Assembly: GCA_002361775.1 (NCBI GenBank)
Contig: DETV01000024.1
Location: forward strand, 1 to 26,879
Source: Eubacterium sp. UBA3279
GTDB taxonomy: Bacteria; Bacillota; Clostridia; Lachnospirales; Lachnospiraceae
Reading direction: 5' to 3'
Length of the DNA stretch: 26,879 nucleotides
Shown piece by piece: positions 16,333-23,402 of this stretch (the stretch's first letter is position 1; every line of letters starts with the position of its first letter). A program made the translations under genes and the position numbers. The notes below the pieces were generated by a model. That model did not search any database, was not told the DNA's origin, and saw only the letters and a list, made by a program, of their open reading frames with translations.

Positions 16333-16676
16333 TCTGTTCCTTTTTCCACAATCTTATGCAGCCTGCCAAGGTGTAGGAATGCACTCTCAATCTCACGAAA
16401 CGTTCTCTCTTTTGCACTCACGCGGGCTACCACAACAATATCCAATCCTCTATGAAACTCTTTCTCATGCAGACGGTAACTTTCTCTCACCAATCTGCAA
16501 AGCCGGTGGCGTACTACACTGTTACCCACTTTTTTGCTAACGGAGATCCCGATTCTGTTTTTATCCAGTTGATTCTCCCTTACATACATGACAAGATATC
16601 TGTTTACATAGGATGTTCCTGTTTTATAAACCAACTGAAAGTCTCTGTTTTTCTTTAAGCTCTCTGAATATTCCAT
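16329..16676 (-). CDS. rnpA: ribonuclease P protein component
   Basis: A 115-residue small basic protein that binds RNase P RNA and helps cut 5' leaders from tRNA precursors. The conserved RNR-type helix is GNSVVRHRLCRLVRE (51-65), where the usual NR is HR. The N-terminal YSESLKKNRDFQLVYKTG block is typical. It lies 70 bases after rpmH and overlaps yidD by 4 bases, the standard order in bacteria. Confidence 0.96.
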   Translation of the reverse strand: MEYSESLKKNRDFQLVYKTGTSYVNRYLVMYVRENQLDKNRIGISVSKKVGNSVVRHRLCRLVRESYRLHEKEFHRGLDIVVVARVSAKERTFREIESAFLHLGRLHKIVEKGTE

Positions 16677-16725
16677 AGAATTTTACCTTTAAAGATTTAT
16701 TATCGTCATTTTTTTGGAAGAAGAA

Positions 16726-16748
16726 AAGACCACAGTTTATGCGGTCTT
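16726..16748 (-). terminator. hairpin between rpmH and rnpA
   Basis: AAGACCAC (16726-16733) pairs with GCGGTCTT (16741-16748) with one G-U pair. The base of the stem includes part of the rpmH stop codon. On the minus strand TTTTCTTC follows. It could partly reduce readthrough from the abundant rpmH message into rnpA. Confidence 0.4.
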
Positions 16749-16881
16749 ATGCTGATAAGCTTTTTCTTCCTTTTAATCTTCTTGCAGCCAGAACTTTTCT
16801 GCCGCCTTTTGTACTCATTCTCGCTCTGAATCCATGAACTTTTGCTCTGGATCTTTTTTTAGGCTGAAATGTCATTTTCAT
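16747..16881 (-). CDS. rpmH: 50S ribosomal protein L34
   Basis: A 44-residue very basic protein beginning MKMTFQPKKRSRAKVHGF, the classic L34 sequence, ending GRKSLSA. It is part of the large ribosomal subunit. An in-frame ATG farther upstream (16929) is rejected because AAGGAGGTG sits right before the ATG at 16881. It is the first gene of the leftward cluster and borders oriC. Confidence 0.98.
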   Translation of the reverse strand: MKMTFQPKKRSRAKVHGFRARMSTKGGRKVLAARRLKGRKSLSA

Positions 16882-16952
16882 ATCTAAGGCACCTCCTTCA
16901 AAACCACTTATTCGGTTGTATTCTCTCATGTATGTCAGAAAACATCATTTCA

Positions 16953-16981
16953 ATTATATTCATAAAGTTTTGTCAAGTCAA
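16953..16981 (-). promoter_or_regulatory. sigma-A promoter of the rpmH cluster
   Basis: On the minus strand TTGACT (16981-16976), a 17-base spacer and a perfect TATAAT (16958-16953). A nested TTGACA lies only 12 bases from the -10 and is too close to serve. The leader to the rpmH start is about 65 bases. Confidence 0.8.
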
Positions 16982-17387
16982 GCAAAATCGGGGTTTTTTT
17001 CTCATTTTCTTGTAAAGATTTCCTCCTGTGAATAGAATCCACTTTTTGTACACATAGTTTACGTAAGTTATCCCCACTTTGTGGATAAGTTGTGGATAAC
17101 TACCCTTTTTATTGTGTAAAATATCAGGACAATTTACAATATCCCTTATTTTTCGCCTTTTTTTGCGGTGTATAAATCCACACTTCTTCTTTTTTCTTTC
17201 TGGATAACTTGATTTATGTAAAATAATTTATTCACTTATCCACATTTTATCATTGATTAAATCCACATTTTATTATAAGATATAGTAGAGTTATTATCTT
17301 TAAAGAAACATGTTTTACAGGTTTCTTTTTTTGGGCAGAGAATTGTAGCTGCCACATTGGATCAACCTTGCACTAATGGAGGAAATC
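16982..17387. other. oriC: oriC, upstream part with DnaA-box cluster
   Basis: An AT-rich gap between rpmH and dnaA. Perfect DnaA boxes: TGTGGATAA at 17080-17088 and 17091-17099 (minus orientation) and TTATCCACA at 17236-17244 (plus). Near matches: TTATCCCCA 17068-17076, TTATTCACT 17228-17236, and two copies of AAATCCACA at 17174-17182 and 17259-17267. Weaker ones are TTGTACACA 17046-17054 and TGTGAATAG 17027-17035. A hairpin near dnaA is listed separately. A weak dnaA promoter candidate, TTGATT (17253-17258) and TAAGAT (17276-17281), overlaps a box, so DnaA could repress its own gene. Confidence 0.93.
17302..17332 (+). terminator. terminator-like hairpin in the dnaA leader
   Basis: AAAGAAAC (17302-17309) pairs perfectly with GTTTCTTT (17321-17328), with an 11-base loop and an unbroken run of seven T (17326-17332). 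The stem is AT-rich and so weak. It lies in the expected dnaA leader, in sense orientation, 55 bases before the start codon. Confidence 0.4.
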
Positions 17388-18740
17388 ATGGACATCATTA
17401 TCGAAAAATGGGACGAAATCCTGGAAACAGTAAAAAAGGAACACGAACTTTCTGATGTTTCTTTTAAAACATGGCTGAAGCCATTAAAAATTCATAAAAT
17501 TGAAGATCTGGTGGTAACGATTCTCGTTCCCTCTCAACAGGTCGGCTTAAATTACATCAGTAAAAAATATGCCCTGCCTTTGAAGGTGGCTATTTCTGAA
17601 TTGACCGGTGCCGATTATGATATCCGGTTTGTCCTTCCTGAAGATATTCAGGACGAGGAAAAAGAAAAAGTCGTTTCTACTAATTTTAATATGAATAAAG
17701 AAATGGCTAATTTAAATCCAAAATATACCTTTGACACTTTTGTTGTAGGAAGCAATAACAAATTTGCCCATGCAGCTTCGCTGGCTGTAGCGGAATCTCC
17801 AGGAGAAATTTATAACCCCCTCTTTCTGTATGGAGGTGTTGGTTTGGGAAAGACTCATCTGATGCATTCTGTAGCTCATTTTATTCTTGAGAAGGATCCA
17901 TCTACCAAGATTCTTTATACTACCAGTGAGTCCTTTACCAATGAACTGATTGAAGCAATCCGAAACGGAAACAATACTGCTATGACAAAATTCCGTGAAA
18001 AATACAGAAATATTGACGTGCTTTTGATTGATGATATCCAGTTTATTATAGGAAAAGAATCTACGCAGGAAGAATTTTTCCATACTTTTAACTCTCTCCA
18101 CGGAGCAAAAAAACAGATTATCATCTCCAGTGATAAACCGCCAAAAGATATGGAAATTTTGGAAGACCGTATCCGTTCCCGTTTCGAATGGGGACTTTTA
18201 GCTGATATTTCTTCTCCTGATTACGAAACCCGGGTAGCTATTCTCCGCAAAAAAGAAGAAATGGATGGCTATAATCTGGATGACGCCATCATTGAATATA
18301 TTGCCAAAAACATTAAATCAAATATCCGTGAACTGGAAGGATCTCTGAACAAGATTATTGCCTATGCAAATCTGGAAAAAAGAGAAATCACCATGGAACT
18401 GGCAGAAACTGTACTTAAAGATATTATTTCTCCCAACGAGAAAAAAATCATTACTCCCGAGTACATTATCAGTACTGTCGCAGAACACTTTGATGTTACC
18501 CCGGAAGAGATCACCGGAAATAAAAGAAACAGCAAAGTGGTCTATCCACGCCAGATTGCCATGTATCTTTGCAGAGAACTTACCAATATTCCTTTAAAAT
18601 CCATTGGAAAATCTCTGGGAAACAGAGATCATACCACTATTATGCACGGCTGTGAAAAAATAGAACAGGAACTTTCTTCTTCCGATGCAACACAAAAAGC
18701 CGTGGAAATACTGAAGAAAAAATTACAGCCGGGCAGTTAG
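17388..18740 (+). CDS. dnaA: chromosomal replication initiator protein DnaA
   Basis: A 450-residue AAA+ initiator that binds DnaA boxes and opens oriC. Domain I is at 1-80, a short linker at about 85-110, and the ATPase from NPKYTFDTFVVG (110-121), with Walker A GGVGLGKTH (149-157), Walker B VLLIDDIQF (211-219), sensor 1 IIISSDKPP, the LEDRIRSRFEWGL arginine-finger block, and sensor 2 NIRELEGSLNKI. Domain IV has the DNA-binding helix with KSIGKSLGNRDHTTIMHG (404-421). An ATG at 17376 has no ribosome binding site before it and contains GGAGG just after it. That GGAGG fits the ATG at 17388, which I take as the start. It is flanked on both sides by DnaA-box clusters. Confidence 0.97.
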   Translation: MDIIIEKWDEILETVKKEHELSDVSFKTWLKPLKIHKIEDLVVTILVPSQQVGLNYISKKYALPLKVAISELTGADYDIRFVLPEDIQDEEKEKVVSTNFNMNKEMANLNPKYTFDTFVVGSNNKFAHAASLAVAESPGEIYNPLFLYGGVGLGKTHLMHSVAHFILEKDPSTKILYTTSESFTNELIEAIRNGNNTAMTKFREKYRNIDVLLIDDIQFIIGKESTQEEFFHTFNSLHGAKKQIIISSDKPPKDMEILEDRIRSRFEWGLLADISSPDYETRVAILRKKEEMDGYNLDDAIIEYIAKNIKSNIRELEGSLNKIIAYANLEKREITMELAETVLKDIISPNEKKIITPEYIISTVAEHFDVTPEEITGNKRNSKVVYPRQIAMYLCRELTNIPLKSIGKSLGNRDHTTIMHGCEKIEQELSSSDATQKAVEILKKKLQPGS

Positions 18741-19002
18741 TAGAAGGGCTACTTGTCCACATGATTTTTGTTAATTCAATGTGTATATCCTGTGGACAAC
18801 CTTACAGTGAAAAAATAATCCACTTTTCATTCACCTTGTTCTTCTACTGGATGCACAAGGTTATACTTCATGTAAATCCTTATATTTTAAGGACAAACTA
18901 TACTTTTACACATTTTCACACCCTCTACTACGAATACTACGGATTTCTTATATTTTTTACATTGATGAGCCTGTCGGTTCAGGAAAGGAAGTTATTCACA
19001 TT
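18741..19002. other. oriC: oriC, downstream part: DnaA boxes and candidate DnaA-trio
   Basis: The dnaA-dnaN gap. TTGTCCACA (18753-18761) and TGTGGACAA (18791-18799) form an exact inverted pair of near-consensus DnaA boxes. A perfect TTATTCACA (18992-19000) ends 2 bases before the dnaN start. Between them, TTTTACACA (18904-18912) and ATTTTCACA (18912-18920) are followed by CCC and then CTACTACGAATACTAC (18925-18940), which matches the DnaA-trio pattern read in threes (CTA CTA CGA ATA CTA). An AT-rich run (18943-18965) comes next. In Bacillus subtilis this part of the origin holds the unwinding element, and I infer the same here. Confidence 0.8.
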
Positions 19003-20112
19003 ATGAAATTAATCTGCTCAAAAAGCGAATTACAAAAAAGCGTTACTATTTCACTAAAAGCAGTTTCTTCAAAAACTACCATGCCTATTCTGGAATGTAT
19101 TTTGATTAATGCTTCCGGTTCAGAAATTACTTTTACTTCTAATGATATGGAACTGGGAATTGAAACAAAAGTACATGGTATTATAGAAGAAAAAGGTATG
19201 GTAGCTTTAGATGCCAAACTTTTTTCAGAAATTATCCGTAAACTTCCAGACAGTGATGTAGTGATCAAAACAGATGATAAATTAAATACAACCATCACTT
19301 GTGAAAAAGCTAAATTTACTATTCCGGGAAGAGATGGAGAAGATTTTGCTTATTTACCGGTTATAGAGAGAAATGATGGTATTGTTTTGTCTCAATATAC
19401 ATTAAAAGAAGTGATTCGTCAGACTATTTTCTCTATTGCTGCCAATGAAAACAACAAATTAATGACAGGAGAATTATTTGAAATAAAAGATAATATTTTG
19501 AAGGTAGTTTCTCTTGATGGCCATAGAATTGCAATCCGGAAAATTGAACTGAAAGAAAATTATAAAGACAGAAAAGTAGTAGTTCCAGGAAAAACCTTAA
19601 ATGAAATCAGTAAAATACTTTCGGGTGAAGTAGAAGATCAGGTTCAGATTTTCTTCACAGATAACCACATTGTTTTTGAGTTCGATGATACAGTAGTGGT
19701 TTCCCGTCTGATAGAGGGAGAGTATTTCCGAATTGAACAGATGCTTTCCAGTGATTATGAGACCAAAATTAAAATTAATAAAAAAGAATTCTTAAATTGT
19801 ATAGACAGAGCCACTCTTTTTGTGAAAGAGGGAGAAAAAAAGCCTATTATTATAACAATTGAAGATAATCAGATGGTTTTAAATATCAATTCTCAGATTG
19901 GTTCCATGAATGAAGATATTGATATTATGAAAGAAGGCAAAGATATTATGATCGGATTTAACCCCCGGTTTTTGATTGATGCCCTGAAAGTAATAGATGA
20001 TGAAGAAATTACTATTTATTTAGTAAATCCCAAAGCACCTTGTTTTATTAAAGATGAAAATGAATCTTATATTTATCTGATTCTTCCTGTAAATTTTAAT
20101 ACTGCACGATAG
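19003..20112 (+). CDS. dnaN: DNA polymerase III beta subunit (sliding clamp)
   Basis: A 369-residue clamp with three repeated domains that encircles DNA and holds the replicative polymerase. The start MKLICSKSELQKSVTISLKAV is typical, as are TTMPILECILINASG (24-38), DGHRIAIRK and the C-terminal LILPVNF block. The length is standard. The ribosome binding site AGGAAAGGAAG (18981-18991) is a little far (11 bases) from the ATG, and a DnaA box fills the space between. It is likely transcribed with dnaA and with the genes that follow. Confidence 0.97.
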   Translation: MKLICSKSELQKSVTISLKAVSSKTTMPILECILINASGSEITFTSNDMELGIETKVHGIIEEKGMVALDAKLFSEIIRKLPDSDVVIKTDDKLNTTITCEKAKFTIPGRDGEDFAYLPVIERNDGIVLSQYTLKEVIRQTIFSIAANENNKLMTGELFEIKDNILKVVSLDGHRIAIRKIELKENYKDRKVVVPGKTLNEISKILSGEVEDQVQIFFTDNHIVFEFDDTVVVSRLIEGEYFRIEQMLSSDYETKIKINKKEFLNCIDRATLFVKEGEKKPIIITIEDNQMVLNINSQIGSMNEDIDIMKEGKDIMIGFNPRFLIDALKVIDDEEITIYLVNPKAPCFIKDENESYIYLILPVNFNTAR

Positions 20113-20125
20113 AAAGAGTGAACAT

Positions 20126-20335
20126 ATGGAATCTATTAAAATAAAAGATGAATTTATAAAATTAGGTCAGGCTATGAAACTGGCTAATCTTGTTGAAGAT
20201 GGAGTAGAAGCAAAACTGGTTATCCAGGACGGACTGGTGACCGTAAATGGAGAAGTGGATACAAGAAGAGGAAGAAAATTGTATCCGGGGGATGTGTTCG
20301 TCTATGACGGACAAGAAATAAAGGTAGAAAAATAA
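20126..20335 (+). CDS. yaaA: S4 domain RNA-binding protein YaaA
   Basis: A 69-residue protein made of one S4 RNA-binding domain: KLGQAMKLANLVEDGVEAKLVIQDGLVTVNGEVDTRRGRKLYPGDVF. YaaA lies between dnaN and recF in most Firmicutes, and a role in 50S ribosome assembly has been proposed in Bacillus. It starts 13 bases after dnaN, with AAAGAG as the ribosome binding site. Confidence 0.93.
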   Translation: MESIKIKDEFIKLGQAMKLANLVEDGVEAKLVIQDGLVTVNGEVDTRRGRKLYPGDVFVYDGQEIKVEK

Positions 20336-20382
20336 GACTTGCAATTTTGAAAAAAATGCAGGATGAGCATAGTTGGTGAATC

Positions 20383-21468
20383 ATGTACATTGAATCTTTG
20401 GAATTGAAAAATTATAGAAATTATGAATATTTATGCATAGACTTCGATCAGGGAACTAATATTCTCTTCGGAGATAATGCGCAGGGAAAAACCAATATTC
20501 TGGAAGCGGTTTATCTGGCGGGAACAACGAAATCCCACAGGGGCAGTAAAGACAAAGAACTTATCCGGTTTGAACAGGATGAATCCCATATTCGAATGTT
20601 TGTAAATAAGGATGGGGTTTCTCATAAAATAGATATGCATTTGAAAAAAAATAAATCCAAAGGTATTGCAGTGGACGGGATTCCAATTAAAAAGGCATCT
20701 CAATTGTTTGGGATTGTTAATCTTGTGTTTTTTTCACCGGAAGATTTAAATATTATAAAAAATGGTCCTTCCGAAAGAAGAAGATTTATGGATCTGGAAT
20801 TATGTCAGCTTCATAGAATTTATCTTCAGGATCTGTCCGACTATAATAGGATTTTAAATCAGAGAAACAAATTATTAAAAGATATTGCGTTTTCTCCTCG
20901 TCTGGAAGAAACTCTGGATGTGTGGGATATGCAGTTGGTAAATTATGGAAAAAAAATCATTTCCCTGAGAAAAGAATTTTTGCATGATCTGAATGAAATT
21001 ATTTTCGATATCCATAAAAATCTTACCGGAGGAAAAGAAGAACTTATTCTTGAATATGAACCGGATGTAGAGGAAGAAGAGTTTGAGGATAAACTTTTAA
21101 AAACCAGGGAAAAGGATCTGAGGTTTAAAGTGTCTTCTACAGGTCCGCACAGGGATGATTTCTGTGTGAAAGTAAACGGAATCGATATTCGCAAATTTGG
21201 TTCTCAGGGGCAGCAAAGAACAGCAGCGCTTTCTTTGAAAATGTCAGAGATTTATCTGGTAAGAAAAATCATTAAAGATTATCCGGTTCTTTTGCTGGAT
21301 GATGTGTTGTCGGAACTTGACAGCAGCAGACAAAATTATCTGTTGCAGAGTATTCATGAGATTCAGACTATGATTACCTGCACAGGATTAGATGAATTTA
21401 TACAAAATCAATTTTCAATTAACAGAGTTTTCCGGGTGATTGACGGAAACGTGTTTAAAAATAATTAG
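20383..21468 (+). CDS. recF: DNA replication and repair protein RecF
   Basis: A 361-residue SMC-like ATPase that binds DNA gaps and helps load RecA with RecO and RecR. Walker A GDNAQGKT is at 30-37, a signature-type block FGSQGQQRTAALSLKMSE at 272-289, and Walker B VLLLDDVLSELD at 302-313. Length is normal. The ribosome binding site is weak (TTGGTGAATC before the ATG), so expression is probably low, as usual for RecF. The stop is 10 bases before the gyrB start. Confidence 0.96.
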   Translation: MYIESLELKNYRNYEYLCIDFDQGTNILFGDNAQGKTNILEAVYLAGTTKSHRGSKDKELIRFEQDESHIRMFVNKDGVSHKIDMHLKKNKSKGIAVDGIPIKKASQLFGIVNLVFFSPEDLNIIKNGPSERRRFMDLELCQLHRIYLQDLSDYNRILNQRNKLLKDIAFSPRLEETLDVWDMQLVNYGKKIISLRKEFLHDLNEIIFDIHKNLTGGKEELILEYEPDVEEEEFEDKLLKTREKDLRFKVSSTGPHRDDFCVKVNGIDIRKFGSQGQQRTAALSLKMSEIYLVRKIIKDYPVLLLDDVLSELDSSRQNYLLQSIHEIQTMITCTGLDEFIQNQFSINRVFRVIDGNVFKNN

Positions 21469-21478
21469 GAGGATTAGG

Positions 21479-23392
21479 ATGAGTACAGAATACGGAGCAG
21501 ATCAAATCCAGATACTGGAAGGTTTGGAGGCAGTCAGAAAACGTCCTGGTATGTACATCGGAAGCACATCCACCCGGGGACTTCATCATTTGGTTTATGA
21601 AATTGTAGATAATGCAGTGGATGAGGCTCTGGCCGGATACTGTGATGTGATCGATGTTACAATACATGAAGACAATTCCATAACGGTTGTAGATAATGGA
21701 AGAGGTATTCCTGTGGGTATAAATCATAAAGCAGGTATTCCAGCCGTTGAAGTAGTCTTTACGATCCTCCATGCAGGCGGTAAATTCGGCGGAGGAGGAT
21801 ACAAAGTATCCGGAGGACTTCATGGAGTAGGCGCGTCTGTTGTAAATGCTCTTTCTGAATGGCTGGAAGTTACGATTTTCCAGGATGGAAAAGTATATCG
21901 CCAGAGATATGAGAGAGGAAAAACAATCTATAAATTAAAGGTTGTGGGAGAATGTGAACCGGAAAAAACAGGAACGATGGTTACATTTTTACCGGATAAA
22001 GAGATATTTGAAGATACAATTTATGATTACGATACATTAAAACAGAGATTCAGAGAAATGGCGTTCCTTACAAAAGGCCTGAAAATCCGTCTTCACGATG
22101 AAAGAGGAGAAGAGAAGGTGACAAAGGAATTCCATTATGAAGGTGGAATCAAAGAATTTGTTACTTACTTAAACAGAAGTAAAACTGCCCTTTATCCGGA
22201 AATTATATACTGTGAAGGAGAAAAGGACGGTGTTGTGGTAGAAGTGGCTATGCAGCATAATGATTCCTATAATGAGACAACCTACGGATTTGTAAATAAT
22301 ATTACAACACCGGAGGGAGGTACTCATATTGTAGGTTTCAGAAATGCCCTGACAAAAACCTTCAATGATTATGCAAGAAAAAATAAATTATTAAAAGATA
22401 CAGAGAAACTGGCCGGAGAAGATATCCGTGAAGGACTGACTGCTATTGTCAGTGTAAAAATTGAAGAACCGCAGTTTGAAGGTCAGACAAAACAGAAACT
22501 GGGTAACAGTGAGGCAAGAGGCGCAGTGGATAATGTGGTAGGAAATGCGCTGGAGATTTTCCTGGAACAGAATCCTTCCGTGGCAAAAACTATAGTGGAG
22601 AAATCTGTTTTGGCACAAAGAGCCAGAGATGCGGCAAGAAAAGCAAGAGATCTGACCAGAAGAAAATCAGCTCTGGAAGGAATGGCGTTACCGGGAAAAC
22701 TGGCTGACTGTACAGATAAAGATCCGAAAAACTGTGAAATTTATATTGTTGAGGGTGACTCTGCCGGCGGTTCAGCGAAAACAGCCAGAAGCAGAGCAAC
22801 ACAGGCAATCCTTCCCCTCAGAGGAAAAATTTTGAATGTGGAAAAAGCCCGGTTGGACAGAATTTACGGAAATGCAGAAATCAAAGCAATGATAACCGCC
22901 TTTGGAACAGGAATTCATGAAGATTTTGATATTACAAAATTAAGATATCACAAAATCATCATTATGACAGATGCGGACGTGGATGGAGCCCATATTGCCA
23001 CACTGATGCTTACATTCCTGTATAGATTTATGCCGGAACTTATCAAACAGGGATATGTGTATCTGGCACAGCCGCCTTTGTACAAAGTGGAAAAAAATAA
23101 AAAAATCTGGTACGCTTACAGTGATCAGGAATTGAATAATATCCTTGTGGAAATTGGTCGTGATGGAAATAATAAGATTCAGCGATACAAGGGTCTGGGA
23201 GAAATGGATGCGGATCAGCTTTGGGAAACAACCATGGATCCGGAGAGAAGGGTACTTTTAAGAGTAACTATGGATGAGGAATCTTCTTCGGAACTGGATC
23301 TGACATTTACCACCCTGATGGGAGATAAAGTAGAACCCCGTCGTGAATTCATTGAAGAAAATGCATTGAAAGTGAAAAATCTGGATATTTAA
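21479..23392 (+). CDS. gyrB: DNA gyrase subunit B
   Basis: A 637-residue ATPase subunit of gyrase. The GHKL ATP site shows EIVDNAVDEALAG (Glu41 catalytic, Asn45), VDNGRGIPVG (71-80) and the lid GGKFGGGGYKVSGGLHGVGAS (100-120). The Toprim metal site has Glu425 in YIVEGDSAGGSAK and Asp498 and Asp500 in MTDADVDGAHI. The tail IQRYKGLGEMDADQLWETTM is the standard contact region. The start is set by AGGAGG at 21468-21473, before the ATG at 21479. An upstream in-frame ATG at 21440 lies inside recF and is rejected. gyrA follows after 10 bases. Confidence 0.98.
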   Translation: MSTEYGADQIQILEGLEAVRKRPGMYIGSTSTRGLHHLVYEIVDNAVDEALAGYCDVIDVTIHEDNSITVVDNGRGIPVGINHKAGIPAVEVVFTILHAGGKFGGGGYKVSGGLHGVGASVVNALSEWLEVTIFQDGKVYRQRYERGKTIYKLKVVGECEPEKTGTMVTFLPDKEIFEDTIYDYDTLKQRFREMAFLTKGLKIRLHDERGEEKVTKEFHYEGGIKEFVTYLNRSKTALYPEIIYCEGEKDGVVVEVAMQHNDSYNETTYGFVNNITTPEGGTHIVGFRNALTKTFNDYARKNKLLKDTEKLAGEDIREGLTAIVSVKIEEPQFEGQTKQKLGNSEARGAVDNVVGNALEIFLEQNPSVAKTIVEKSVLAQRARDAARKARDLTRRKSALEGMALPGKLADCTDKDPKNCEIYIVEGDSAGGSAKTARSRATQAILPLRGKILNVEKARLDRIYGNAEIKAMITAFGTGIHEDFDITKLRYHKIIIMTDADVDGAHIATLMLTFLYRFMPELIKQGYVYLAQPPLYKVEKNKKIWYAYSDQELNNILVEIGRDGNNKIQRYKGLGEMDADQLWETTMDPERRVLLRVTMDEESSSELDLTFTTLMGDKVEPRREFIEENALKVKNLDI

Positions 23393-23402
23393 GGAGAAAA
23401 AG

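Noticed and set aside
16971..16976. TTGACA upstream of rpmH as the -35 box
   Set aside because: It is only 12 bases from the TATAAT; the overlapping TTGACT five bases upstream has the correct 17-base spacing.
18761..19006. 81-residue open frame in the dnaA-dnaN gap
   Set aside because: It has no ribosome binding site and covers DnaA boxes and the unwinding element; the sequence is better explained as origin.
21440..21478. Upstream ATG as the gyrB start
   Set aside because: It overlaps recF, lacks a ribosome binding site, and adds non-conserved residues; AGGAGG clearly supports 21479.
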